This document shows, piece by piece, positions 1 through 10,739 of a DNA stretch of 64,000 nucleotides. This DNA comes from Margaritifera margaritifera. Taxonomy: Eukaryota; Mollusca; Bivalvia; Unionida; Margaritiferidae. Position 1 is the stretch's first letter. Each line of letters starts with the position of its first letter. The position numbers and the translations under genes are program-made. The DNA is taken from positions 1,385,501 through 1,449,500 of the forward strand of contig JAQPZY010001423.1 of the NCBI GenBank assembly GCA_029931535.1, read 5' to 3'. Below the pieces are notes generated by a model. It did no database searches and had not been told where the DNA came from. It worked only from the letters and a program-made list of their open reading frames with translations.

Positions 1-1713
1 ACCATAATTCAAGTAATTTTTCATACCATTTATTTTGATTCATAAAAATAATTTTTTTTTTTGGTGCTTCCATTTTTCGTGCATGGAAGTTTGTTTTACT
101 ACTGAATTTTTTTTCATCATACAATTGAAGTCAAAGATGGGAAGATTGACATGTTTGAGCATTAAAGTATACGTACAAATATTGGACAAAAACAGCAGAA
201 ATAAAGCAGATGTTTACTGAAAATCTGTTCTCTACATTACTTATTTATTACCTGAAATTTTTACGCATATTTATTTTAGGAGTTTGTCTTGAAGACCAGT
301 GTGTAAAAAAAGGTACTTGCTATTTTCAGTAGAATATATATTAAGCTGAAATTACTACATGAACTTTGGCCTTTTTGTATGTCTAAATTACCAGGTATAG
401 ATCTTTGGAATCATATTAAAATAAAACAATGCAATATTCATAGAGGGTTATTTGAAAGAAGTGTTGACAAATATTTACAGCAGTTTATGTATTCCATTTT
501 GCAAATCCTATTGCAAATCATAATGAAATAGTCCTCATTATCATAAGCAAGTCATGTCTATTTTTTTCTTCACGACTGTATCATGATTCTGTGTATATGA
601 GCTTTGAATTATAGAAATCAAAGCCACTTGTAAGTGAAGACAATTAGGGGAACAATCTTGACCTAATGAACTTGCTTGTATGTTCATTTGACATGATTTG
701 TAAGTACAAATACATAAAGCTGGTGTGAATTCACATTGACAACAGTTCACAGCTGTGGTGTCAAGATTCTAGTTTTAAATAACTTTGGTGTTCAAATTAT
801 TAAATCAATTCTCTATAGAGGGCTCCCCATCTATCCCACCCTTTTTGCTATATCTGACTCTTGAGACAGTTAACACCATTCAGTATTTTTTTTCATTTAA
901 TGATGTGTGTATGTTGGTATATATGGTACAGTGTACAGGTGTATGCCAGATGCTAATTTTGTAAGTTTCATAACCAGTGACACCTTTGTACTCACTGGCG
1001 GAAGTGTCTAATCTATGCTTGGCTTGAGCACAGATGAGACCCAGTGCTGCCTAGCTAGAGAAAGTATAAATACACTTAATGATTTAGGGTATTCTTTATG
1101 GGCAGTGTACACATTCCACTTGAAGAGGACACAACACAGCATGCTAATTGACTTAATTTTATTGCAAATATGATCCTTTGGATTTAAACTGGATGGAGTA
1201 CATATGGATATAAATATTGAGAATATTTAAATCTTAAATATATATCTTTGAAACTGAAACAGTACATTCACTCATTTGGATGTAAGTCCTATCAGGGCAT
1301 ACTTATTTTGATCACAAGGTTTAAGAATAGAGGTGTGTTGATGGGATACCTATATCAGTATCATGCAGTACTCATATGTAAGCAAATTAAAACAACATAT
1401 TGTAATAGTGCATGATGTTTTTAGTGTGTTTATGTCGGATGAATCAGATATTGATGATCATGTAAATATTTTTAAGTCTTACATGTCAGACCCTTTGTTT
1501 TTTTTTTTATATGATCACGTCCCAAAAATGTAAATTAATTGTTTACACATTATTTTTCGTATTTTGGAACAACAACAACAACAAAATTTGTGTGCAAAAG
1601 GAAATATGTATACAATATTTTTGCAGTTTTTGGTTATTCTTTGGTACTCTTTAATTCCATCTGTGTTCCAAGCACTCATTACTTGTTACACTTCCTTTTT
1701 TTTTTCCCACTAG
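1..1713. other. Intronic sequence upstream of the first visible RhoGAP exon
   Basis: AT-rich sequence with poly-T runs and no coding exon I can support. A stretch near 280-321 has an acceptor-like TTATTTTAG and a donor-like AAAG/GTAC. Its only open frame does not join in phase with the exon at 1714, so it was not called. The interval is taken to be intron because the exon at 1714 starts mid-protein and mid-domain. Confidence 0.5.
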
Positions 1714-1823
1714 AAATTCCTGTTGACAATTCCTGGGGGTGTTTTTGGTGAAGATGGAGAGGAACAATTGCTGCAAGTGCTGTCTATTGGGCACAAAATG
1801 GAGCAATATGATGCTATTAGGGA
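1714..1823 (+). CDS. RhoGAP-domain protein, internal exon 1 of 5 visible
   Basis: This 110-nt exon follows a pyrimidine-rich acceptor (CCCACTAG) and is followed by GTAAGTA. It reads KFLLTIPGGVFGEDGEE and continues QLLQVLSIGHKMEQYDAIRE, ending two bases into a codon completed by the next exon. The pattern of a hydrophobic K-F-L-x-x-I-P-G-G, a short linker, and a helix ending in D-A-I-R-E fits the middle of a RhoGAP domain, where the usual sequence is L-K-x-F-L-R-x-L-P-E-P-L followed by R-x-x-x-I-x-x-L-I. RhoGAP domains stimulate GTP hydrolysis by Rho-family GTPases. The arginine finger lies earlier in the domain, so it is outside this window. The paralogue cannot be named from memory. Confidence 0.8.
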
Positions 1824-1879
1824 GTAAGTAATAATTGAATTACAAGGTTATTCATTTTATGACAAATCTACAAATTATA

Positions 1880-2103
1880 GCAGCTTAAACAACACAGTCT
1901 CAGAGGCTTAGACCCAGTTAGAGATGGTCTTAATCTTTGAGAAAACCCAGAGAAAGTGGAAGAAACTATTGACCTTGGGTAGCGACCACATGCCCCTGCA
2001 TGTGCTAGAATTAGGATTGAACCCAAGACTGCAGAAAATACATAGTGAATACATTACCACTTTAATATCCATTAAGTGAGTACATTACCACTTTGCTCTC
2101 CAG
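1880..2103 (-). mobile_element. tRNA-derived SINE-like element with a duplicated A-box segment
   Basis: Read on the minus strand, the block has an A-box-like GAGCAAAGTGGTAATG near 2095. A second, near-identical segment (AAAGTGGTAATGTATTCACT) follows near 2065, then a B-box-like GGGTTCAATCC near 2016. Downstream comes TCTGGGTTTTCTCAAAG, a 3' body like that of other SINE-like pieces in this window. The order A box, B box, body is that of an RNA polymerase III-derived SINE. The duplicated A-box segment is unusual. Divergence suggests an old copy. Confidence 0.45.
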
Positions 2104-2497
2104 GTATTGATTTAATTATTATTACCAACTCAGGTTTCTCAACAGTGAAAATGGGGAGTGCCTCTTTAATATATTATTCAAATTAAAGAACTCTCCTAAA
2201 TGGATGAGGAAAATATTTAGCATTCTCTTTGGAAGAATTTGTTTTTACTTTATCATTTTTCTAATGATGGATCAGAATTCTATTTTGCACAATTAAATGT
2301 CTCACTCAGGACATTCTGGGTTCGCTGTATAAAGTTATTTCAGTGACACCCACTTTTTGTTCTCTATTTCAATCACACACAAGTTTCTCTTATTGAAATT
2401 TTTAAAAACATATCTTGTTGGTAGATGTAACTATATGTTCTGCCTTTACAATTAAAATGCTTAGCTTATTTTGACCCTCCTCTCCCCTCAAGTTATG

Positions 2498-3716
2498 TTT
2501 TTTTATGTCTGCCATTATGGTGGAACATATGCTATGACCAAGTCTGTCTGCTAACTTTTCCTATTCCGCACAATAAATACAGTTCTACAGCATGTACCTC
2601 AACCAAACTTTGTGGATTGCTGGAACTTAAGTTAAGGAAGAACCTATACATTTTTGGAGTCAAAAAGTCAAAGGTCAAGGTCACTGTTACTGAAGGAAGA
2701 AAAATTGTATCTGCACAATAACTTGGTTCTCTACAATCTTCAGTTACCAAACTTTATGGATGGCTTTCATTTGGGGTAAGGAAGAATTCTGTCAATTTGG
2801 GTCAAAAGGTTAAAGGTCATTGTCACTGTGACTCAATGAAGAAAAATTATTTCTGCACAGAAACTCAAGTTCTTCACCATCTAAAGTTACCAAATTGTGT
2901 GAATGGCTTGCACTTAGGGTAAGGAAGCAGCCTATTGATTTTGGGGTCAAAAGATCAAGGTCATGGTGAATGAAAGAATACAAATGGTTTCCTCACAATA
3001 ACATTAGTTCTACATCACATACCTGGACCAAACTTTGTGGATCGCATGTACATGGGTAAGGAAAACTTTTGGGCTCAAAAAGTCAAAGGTCAGAGTCACT
3101 AACTGAAGGAAGAGAAAAGTTTTTTGCATAATAACTTTATTTTTTTGACTTTGTACATGTACCTTGAAGACCAAAGTTTGTGAAGGCCTTGCGCTTAGGG
3201 TATGGAAGAGGACTGTTGATTTGGGGTCAAAGGCCAGGGTTATTGTGGCTCAAAGAAAAATAGGTTTTGCAGAATAACTTTTGTTCTAGTATAAGTTTCT
3301 TGAAGAAACCAATTATTTTCTTATAATGCTTATTATGACTGTGACCTCTAACCTTTAGAACCCAGAATCAGTAGGTTTGTTTATTTTACCCTAAGTGCAG
3401 GGTAAAAAAAAGAAACCTATTGATTCTGAGTTCTAAAGTTCAGAGGTCACAGTCATGGTAAGCTTAGGGTCAAATAAAGAAACCTATTGATTCTGGGTTT
3501 TAAAGGTCAGAGGTCACAGTCATGGTAAGCATAATAAGAAAATAATTGGTTTCTGCACATTAAGTTTATCAAGACCACATACCTTGACCAAAGGTTGAGT
3601 TCATTGATACCCCATTGGTCATTAATCACCAGAGTCTACCATACCTTACTAGTGACTACATATAGGACTATTAAACACAGGGTGGGCGTATAAGGTGCTG
3701 TTCACACTACTCTTGT
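2498..3716 (+). mobile_element. Interspersed element with about 150-bp tandem core units (copy 1)
   Basis: The block opens with a TGCCATTATGGTGGAACATA-type head. It contains several diverged units of about 150 bp, each carrying versions of CCAAACTTTGTGGAT, CTTGCACTTAGGGTAAGGAAG, GGGGTCAAAGGTCAAGGTCACTG and TTTCTGCACAATAAC. It closes with ACTAGTGACTACATATAGGA and a GGGTGGGCG tail. The same head, units and tail recur at 28474-29384, so the whole block is one repeat family with a tandem core. No coding capacity was found. Confidence 0.75.
3305..3553. repeat. Long inverted repeat, two 91-nt arms, inside the tandem-core element
   Basis: Positions 3305-3395 match the reverse complement of 3463-3553 along almost their full length, from GAAACCAATTATTTTCTTAT at one end to the CCCTAAG/CTTAGGG junction at the other. 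A third, partial direct copy of the right arm occupies about 3397-3462. A transcript could fold into a long hairpin with a loop of about 67 nt. Confidence 0.85.
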
Positions 3717-3780
3717 TAGTAATTTATTTGTGTAAAATATGCAAATACGCTGCTTATCCAGAGCCTTGCTGAAGGGTTAA

Positions 3781-3944
3781 GAATGTTGGAATTTTGCTCT
3801 CCCCAAGGTAGATTTAAATGTATTAGCCCATGTTTTAAATGTATTAGCCCATGTTTGTAATGTGTGATGAGAATGTTGGAATTTTACTCTCCCCAAGGTA
3901 GATTTAAATGTATTAGCCCATGTTTGTAATGTGTGATGAGAATG
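3781..3944. repeat. 90-bp direct duplication
   Basis: GAATGTTGGAATTTT starts at 3781 and again at 3871. Both are followed by CTCTCCCCAAGGTAG and AAATGTATTAGCCCATG. The first unit also has its AAATGTATTAGCCCATG segment doubled. Confidence 0.85.
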
Positions 3945-3966
3945 AGAGTATTTAATAAAATAGTCA

Positions 3967-4103
3967 TACCGTATATACTCGCGTATAATCTGGGTCCGAA
4001 TGCAAACAACATAGACCCTGATCTGCCATCGCATAATGTGCCGGCAGATCAGGGTATATGCAGTTTGCAGTTGGTATCAGCTTATAGGCAAATATATACG
4101 GTA
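3967..4103. mobile_element. Hairpin-bearing MITE, short copy (137 bp)
   Basis: The ends are TACCGTATATACTCGCGTAT on the left and TATATACGGTA on the right, an inverted pair bounded by TA. The interior folds: CATAGACCCTGATCTGCC on the left pairs with GGCAGATCAGGGTATATG on the right around a palindromic CATAATG-type loop. TA-bounded CCGTATATAC ends suit a Tc1/mariner-pogo type target, which is inference. Related copies lie at 23916-24136 and 60971-61187. Confidence 0.8.
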
Positions 4104-4329
4104 TTTATATTGCAGAAGGCTAAACATAGCATTCACAATGGTGTCCATCAAATTAAAATTTTGATTCAAGTTTGCCTCTCTACACCAGTGCATTGTTATT
4201 AGACTATCCAGGTACTGAATACACATAGGTCTACTTGGAATCAGTTAAGATTTCAAGTGACAAGTTTTTAAGAAGTTCAAAGGTCTAGATTGCAAGAAAT
4301 TAGAATCCAAAATTTCATTCTATTTTCAG

Positions 4330-4664
4330 GTTTATCCAGTCATTGTCACAGCCTCACCAGCAGTTGTTATCATTGTTATTCGGGATATGGTTTACAATGG
4401 TTCACAATTCAGAGAAAAATTACATGTCCACGGAAGCGTTATCGCGTAGTGTGGCAGGAAGTATGTTCCACACATGTGCAATGGATCCTGCCAAGGTGGA
4501 AAAAGCTAGTCGAATAATGCAGCTTCTCATTGACAATTTTGGTGTGGCACGGATGTTTGGGCAGGGAAATATTGAATACTTTGCAAAGATGACACATATA
4601 GAAATTCACGTGAGAGAGACGTTTAGATATCAGTATCAGTATCCACCAGAGGATATTCTACCTC
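4330..4664 (+). CDS. RhoGAP-domain protein, exon 2 of 5 visible (C-terminal half of the domain)
   Basis: This 335-nt exon lies between ATTTTCAG and GTAAGT. Completing the split codon GA/G gives EFIQSLSQPHQQLLSLLFGI and then WFTMVHNSEKNYMSTEALSR. Next come SVAGSMFHTC, helices KVEKASRIMQLLIDNFGVAR and MFGQGNIEYFAKMTHIEIHV, and a basic-aromatic ETFRYQYQYP. The order I-x-x-L-x-x-P-x-x-x-L-L, L-F-x-I-W, Y-M-S-T-E-x-L is a RhoGAP core. The usual N-L-A-x-x-F-G-P motif is replaced by A-L-S-R-S-V-A-G, so the conserved Asn that contributes to GAP activity in p50RhoGAP-type domains appears to be Ala. The domain may be atypical or catalytically weak. The exon ends one base into a codon and is followed by a 12.8-kb intron. 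Confidence 0.88.
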
Positions 4665-4809
4665 GTAAGTACATGTAAAGATATTAGGTATTAGATTTAT
4701 CAAACTAGTTGAATAATATAATGTACTACAAAAGGCCTGCAGGAAGTGCCATATTGTATTATTAAAAGATTTTATAATTGTAGAGGTCACCTATGGCAGA
4801 AGCTTGACA

Positions 4810-5051
4810 TACCATTTATACTCGCTTATAAGTCGACGTTTTTTTACTCAAAATTCGATTAATGCAGAGTAGGGGTCATCTTATAAGCATGACTCACTGA
4901 CGACAAGTCACCCCTTCAGATGGATCTGACTTGCAAAATACACCCCGATTTATAGGAGGTGAAAGAGAAATTAGCTTTTTGCAGCCCTAAAATAAAGGGG
5001 GGGGGGTGTCAACTTATAGTTGAGTTGACTTATAATCAAGTATATACGGTA
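4810..5051. mobile_element. MITE with TACC..ACTCGCTTATAAGTCGA ends (242 bp)
   Basis: The left end reads TACCATTTATACTCGCTTAT followed by AAGTCGAC. The right end reads GACTTATAATCAAGTATATA followed by CGGTA, its inverted counterpart, and both ends close on TA. The interior includes AGCTTTTTGCAGCCCTAAAA and a G run. The outermost bases match the hairpin-bearing MITE family, but the interior is unrelated. Confidence 0.75.
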
Positions 5052-5097
5052 GCGATTTCTTTGGTGTTTGTGTTCATTCTGTCCCTCCGTCTTTATG

Positions 5098-5290
5098 TCC
5101 ATTGATCCATGTGTCTATCCACACTCTAGATTATCCTGAATGTTAAAGTTTTTGCTTAGCTAAGTAAATGGTGGGCTGGACAAAAAGAAGGTCTCCATTG
5201 ATCTATCAATCTATCCACACCCTAGATTAACCTGAATGTTCAAGCTTTTGCTTAGCTAAATAAAAGGTGGGCTGGACAAAAAGGTGGGCT
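5098..5290. repeat. About 95-bp direct duplication
   Basis: Two consecutive units run from TCCATTGATC through CTATCCACAC, CTAGATTA, CCTGAATGTT and TTTGCTTAGCTAA to GGTGGGCTGGACAAAAAG. Confidence 0.85.
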
Positions 5291-5524
5291 GTTTATTTTT
5301 AGAATGAGTTTGAGATTGTGTTGATCATAATATTTGTGCATCTCAATGGTATTGCTACGTAATATTACAAAGTTTTATGTCACAGGGTCATGCACTATAT
5401 ATGAGATAATGGTAAATGATGGTAAACAATGTGATACTATTTTTTAAATTGTTTTTTTTTCTTAATGTTGCATTAGTGTTATGCTTGAATTTAAAAGTTT
5501 ATGTCAAATTCACACTGTTTATTT

Positions 5525-5690
5525 AAATACCCTGTATGCTTGATTATAAGTCAACTTGCCTATAAGTTGATCCCCCCCCCCTTTTTAGGTATTCAAAAAG
5601 CTAATTTTTCTTTGACCCTCCTATAAGTCGATTTGTACTTTACAAATCAAATCCGTCTGTGAGGGGTGAATTGTTGTCAGCAAGTCAGAT
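5525..5690 (-). mobile_element. Reverse-oriented end of the TATAAGTCGA-type transposon family
   Basis: The block contains GATTATAAGTCAACTTGCCT, TATAAGTTGATC, a C run, CAAAAAGCTAATTTTTCTTT and CTATAAGTCGATTTGTAC. These are the same modules, inverted, as in 4810-5051. No matching far end was found nearby. It could be one terminus of a longer element extending to about 6.2 kb, where a candidate acidic coding remnant lies. Confidence 0.55.
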
Positions 5691-6045
5691 TATTTGCACT
5701 TATGAAAAATAAGCAAGCCAAACTGGATATTTAGATAGATTGGGAAAAAAAAGACAAAACCAGTGTAAAATAAATACAGTTATATTACTGAGCGGAATAT
5801 GTCACAAATAAGTTGAAACTTACATTTTGTCTGTCTTCATGAAATAAAATCCATAATTCTTGACATTTTAAATCCATCTATATGATAAATCCATGAATTT
5901 TATTATAGGTCACATACTGGTATAAAAATAGTAGTCCAGAATGATCCAATTCATAATATCCCATAATATGTTAATACCTTATGTCTGACATATAAACAGT
6001 GAAAGTAAAGTCCACACTTTTGTGATTCATAGTATCCTATAAATG

Positions 6046-6129
6046 TCACTGTCTAATGTCATCTGGTACAAGGCCCAAGAATTCATCCTGGTCGTTGTAA
6101 ACATTGTCCAACTCCGATTCCTTGTCTTT
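6046..6129 (-). pseudogene. Possible C-terminal acidic coding remnant of a transposon protein
   Basis: A 28-codon minus-strand open segment reads KDKESELDNVYNDQDEFLGL, then VPDDIRQ, then TGA. Such Asp/Glu-rich short tails with aromatic-hydrophobic motifs end many pogo/Tigger-type transposases. It lies 0.5 kb from a matching transposon end at 5525-5690. Its small size and the lack of an upstream catalytic domain keep this weak; chance is possible. Confidence 0.25.
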
Positions 6130-6587
6130 ACTGTTACCTGTGGGTGCTTATATGGAGACTGAACTTGTGCTCTGTAAGTGACACTTTGAGCATACATTCT
6201 GTGAAATTGATTTAAAGATGTTCTACAACTGAACAGGTGTCAAATGTGGCATGATCACGGAGTTCAGATAAACTTGGTTAACTGAATAAAGGACTCTACT
6301 TGGCACTGAACAAGTATCAGATTTGCAGCTTGATCAAAGGGTTGCCAGCTAAGAAAACAAAGTGGGTGCTGCGTTCGTAAGCTAAGGGATTATGGTCAGA
6401 CACACAGGGAGTTGTAGGACTCTAATTGGCACTGAACAAGTATCAAATTTACAGCTGGATGTCTTTAACTATTTCCTTTTGCATGAAACTTTTGGTTGAA
6501 ATTGCAGGCAGTAGTTTAAGGTTTGCAACCACTAATGCATGCAATTCTTAGTCAGTTGTAAATTAGGCCCAAAAAAATAAAAAAATG

Positions 6588-6837
6588 TGTGTTTCCTATT
6601 GCACTGGTTTTTAAAATTAGGGTAGGCCAGTAGTAATTTTTTTTTTTGTGAACATTATATATAAATCAAATAATATTTCAAGTGCTTCAAAGTACTGGGC
6701 AAAACCGGCTCAATTAGATGCACAAATCTATTTCAGAATGTGATTTTTTTTATTTTAAAAAAAAAAAATGGGGGGGTGGGTGGGGTTTGCTAGGGTCGGC
6801 AATGAGAAATAGGTAAGGTCGGCCGACCGGAAACACA
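6588..6837. mobile_element. TIR-bounded MITE, TGTGTTTCC ends (250 bp)
   Basis: TGTGTTTCC at 6588 is the exact inverse of GGAAACACA ending at 6837. On the right it extends into the self-complementary GGTCGGCCGACC. The body is AT-rich with A and G runs and has no ORF. The TIR match is only about 9 bp, so the call is moderate. Confidence 0.5.
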
Positions 6838-7575
6838 TATTATATTTTTTGCCTTAGTGGACAAGGCTTGGTTGTTATTCACATTATCTCAAGAATTTCA
6901 TGCCAAATCCATCTTGGTTAGACATGTAACTTTGCAGAACCCATCTGTCTAATCTTTATTGGTGATATGTACAAATATGTATCAGATGAAGTTGAATATG
7001 TATTTTTGTTCCCTTGGATATATTTATTAATGTCCATATTGTGCTTTTCTATTGGATACACGGATGTTAACCTTCCTAACATGCTCTGTATGGCCTCAAT
7101 TTCCATACTGAATGGGGAATTTAGTAGTGGTTCATAGAGTGGGGGTAGGTGTAATCTGGACAATTTACAGTTGTTTCTGGCAGGATTGAGGACATTCTGT
7201 CAGTTTTTATACATAGCCAGAGATGATGTATGATGTTTTTAGTGGTTTACCAATTTGGTGGATTTCACCACAAAAGTTGATTGATGGTATCTTGAAATGT
7301 TGGTGGGGATTAGACAACAAGACAACAATTACTTGTCATGAAACCCGTCATAGGTTAAATTACAAGAAATCATTCACATAAGTTGCTGGGCTGGATACAT
7401 TTTCAAGCCGTCTGTTGCCTAAAATCAAATTTTCATGAAATTGCACACAAAATCTGGATTTTTCCTTCATACTAGTTCATATAAAATCCTGTGCAAGTGA
7501 CAAAAAGTTTTATTTGCCCAACATGATTTCCAACTGGTCTTGGTATGATGGATTTCACATTGCTTGTTGATAGAG

Positions 7576-8515
7576 TTCAACATCTACTCGCTATCAAATA
7601 TTCCAAATGCTAACATTATAGTGTGCAACATGTACTAGCTATCAATAACCCAAATGCTAACATTATAGTGTGCAACATGCACTAGCTATCAATAACCCAA
7701 ATGCTAACATTATAGTGTGCAACATGTACTAGCTATCAAATATTCCAAATGCTAATATTATAGTGTGCAACATGTACTAGCTATCAATAACCCAAATGCT
7801 AACATTATAGTGTGCAACATCTACTCGCTATCAAATATTCCAAATGCTAACATTATAGTGTGCAACATGTACTAGCTATCAATAACCCAAATGCTAACAT
7901 TATAGTGTGCAACATGCACTAGCTATCAATAACCCAAATGCTAATATTATAGTGTGCAACATCTACTCGCTATCAAATATTCCAAATGCTAACATTATAG
8001 TGTGCTGTCAAATATTCCAAATGCTAATATTATAGTGTACAACATGCACTAGCTGTCAAATATTCCAAATGCTAATATTATAGTGTGTAACATGCACTAG
8101 CTGTCAAATATTCCAAATGCTACCATTATAGTGTGTAACATGCACTAGCTGTCAAATATTCCAAATGCTAACATTATAGTGTGCAACATGCACTAGCTGT
8201 CAAATATTCCAAATGCTAACATTATAGTGTGTAACATGCACTAGCTGTCAAATATTCCAAATGCTAACATTATAGTTTGCAACATGTACTAGCTATCAAA
8301 TATTCCAAATGCTAACATTATAGTGTGTAACATGTACTAGCTATCAAATATTCCAAATGCTAACATTATAGTGTGCAACATGTACTAGCTGTCAAATATT
8401 CCAAATGCTAACATTATAGTGTGCAACATGCACTAGCTGTCAAATATTCCAAATGCTAACATTATAGTGTGCAACATGCACTAGCTGTCAAATATTCCAA
8501 ATGCTAACATTATAG
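7576..8515. repeat. Minisatellite, 48-bp unit, about 20 copies
   Basis: The unit is TAGTGTGCAACATGTACTAG, then CTATCAAATATTCCAAATGC, then TAACATTA (48 bp). Variants carry ATCTACTCGC in place of the TGTACTAGC segment, or a slightly shorter ATAACCC form in place of ATATTCC. The left half mixes these variants in a partly repeating order. The right half is homogeneous with TGCACTAGCTGTC. It lies in the 12.8-kb RhoGAP intron. Confidence 0.95.
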
Positions 8516-9984
8516 CTTCATGCCACCTATTAGAGAGAAATTCATTCGAATATTGATCATCAAGGATTTATAACCAAATATTAGAGCAAAATGTCTAATA
8601 AACAATTAAAATAAAACCTATTTTGTAAGACCATCCCTCCTGCCTAAAAAAAATTCCCTTCCAAGACAGGTGGTGTCTCATTAGAGGTCATCACATTATA
8701 AGATAAAATTGATCAGTGCACTATGAATCAGGTATTACACCACATTTGACAACTTTCTTGCCTTTTCATTTGTGAAAGTGTGTCAATTGAAGACCCAGTA
8801 TGAGACTATACTTACATGGAAAATATTAGGTCAGTGTGACCTGACATCATGAATGATGTGATTGTTTCATATATATATATATAAAGATATAGAGTCAAAC
8901 AGTTTTATTTTCCTTTAAATATGGAGAATTGATTAATTATTATGAATTTATAAATTAATGAATTTAAACTTTTTGGATAGACATTATCCAAATGGTGAAT
9001 CCAATATATTTTCATTAATACACATTCCATTTCAGAATGAATAAAAAAAAAATGCATTAAAAAGAAAAATTTGAACTTATGGAAGCTGTCATTAAAGTGT
9101 GGCAACATGAGATGAAAATAATGGATCACTACAGTTATTTATGTCAAATCTATGTTTGTTCATGCATTGAGATACTCACTGACAAGTTTGTCCAACATAT
9201 TGTATGCCACACTTTTTACAAGTTATCAAATAAATAACATTTGAAGTTTGCACAGTTAGTATCATGAGCATCTGAAATTTTCCATTATTGTTACTGCTAC
9301 TGAAATAAGTATTTTCAATAATAAAAGAACAGTGTGAACATTTTGCATATATTACATTGAGTTGATGAACTACTTGTAAATTGTTTCTTTATGAATTTAG
9401 AACAATCAAGGAAATCTTTCAGATTCTTAGTTCATTTGTAGGCAATTGTAGGCCTGCTTTTGTGAAGTGATTTAACTCTTCCATTACAAAATTAATTGCA
9501 CAGGATCCCAATATTTGTTGATAATCCTTCCTAGATTAGGTAAACTAGTATTATACTCAACAATGGAAGGAATTATATTTTCTTTTTTGTCTGTAACTTT
9601 ACATTTCAGTCAGTTAAACTAAGAAAAAAGATAATTTTTGAAAGCAGAAATAGTAGTGTCAACTGGATAATTTCTATTTTGAAATATTAACGTAATTCTG
9701 TCAATAAATTTCTGAATACATCAGCATATGACAAACAAATTCTGTATCACTTTGCTGGACTGTATGGTATTCCGTCTTTGCATGATTTTGGATGACACAA
9801 AGAATATTCAACATATTGATGAACATTTGTGTTTTTAACTTACACTATTAGTTAAATCATTACATTCTTTTTTAATGACATTTGCATCTAGAAATGATAC
9901 TCTAATATTTGACAGATTGATCATAAATTTAATTGCAGGCTGAAATATATTTAAACAGTCTGTGAAATATAGGATGTATGAATG
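8516..9984. other. Intronic sequence without recognised features
   Basis: AT-rich DNA with a short TA run near 8872. No exon with protein-like composition and splice borders, and no clear TIR or tandem structure, was seen. Confidence 0.4.
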
Positions 9985-10053
9985 TATGTTGTAGCATTTT
10001 AAGGCACCTCAACACAATGGTGGCTATATTGTGCCAACTTGAGGTAAAGTTTG
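9985..10053. repeat. Dispersed short repeat, SINE-tail-like
   Basis: GCATTTTAAGGCACCTCAAC followed by ACAATGGTGGCTATATTGTGCC resembles 35355-35428 (CATTTTACGGCACAGCAACAC ... TATATAGTGCC). A more diverged version lies near 46725-46795. Three dispersed copies suggest one old SINE-like 3' module. Confidence 0.5.
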
Positions 10054-10739
10054 AAAAATGTAAAAATGAAGAATTGCACAAAACATCAGGAAAATAAACC
10101 CTTCCAAATATATGTAAACATGAAGTACAACAAGATAAAATATAAACAGTAAAGATGTTAAAATTTTGTAAAAATGTATATAAAATTAAAGATAAAAGTA
10201 ACACTTGTAAAATCCTTAAAACATATGGCTATGAATATATGAAACAATGATTTGAATTCAGTCTGACAGAGCTGTCGGTAATGTGGGGTCCTGGACCCCC
10301 AAGTCTTTAAAGTGCGTGCATCCCCCATATTTTTTTTTTCTTTTCTTCACATGACCTTTGGAAAAACATCCCTTTGTAGGCAAAACCATGATCAGGTCAA
10401 TCAAAGCAGATTAGTGCAAGGCAAACAAACTAATTTTAACACCTGTCAGTACTCTTTATTGTCTGTATCAGATGGCCATGACGAGTAATTATCTCAAACT
10501 TATCACCAAGTGTAATCGCTCTGCTGAGTAGGCTTTTCATCTTATGCAAACATCTGTGAAATGAATCCACATAGACTATATTTAAAAAATGTGTTAGCTT
10601 TGCTTTAACTAGTTCGAAAATGTTTTGGTTATCCAATACAAAACACAAAGGTACAGCCCTGTGAAGTATATCGGTTTGATTAAACTGATAGATTGTAAGT
10701 AGATGTGTCATTTATTTGTGATTTATACTCAAATAAACA

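Noticed and set aside
280..321. Possible upstream RhoGAP exon with TTATTTTAG acceptor
   Set aside because: The only stop-free frame leaves one base and would put a stop codon early in the exon at 1714. No domain similarity.
7576..8515. CRISPR-like repeat-spacer array
   Set aside because: Units are contiguous and diverge throughout, there are no unique spacers, and the context is an animal gene intron.
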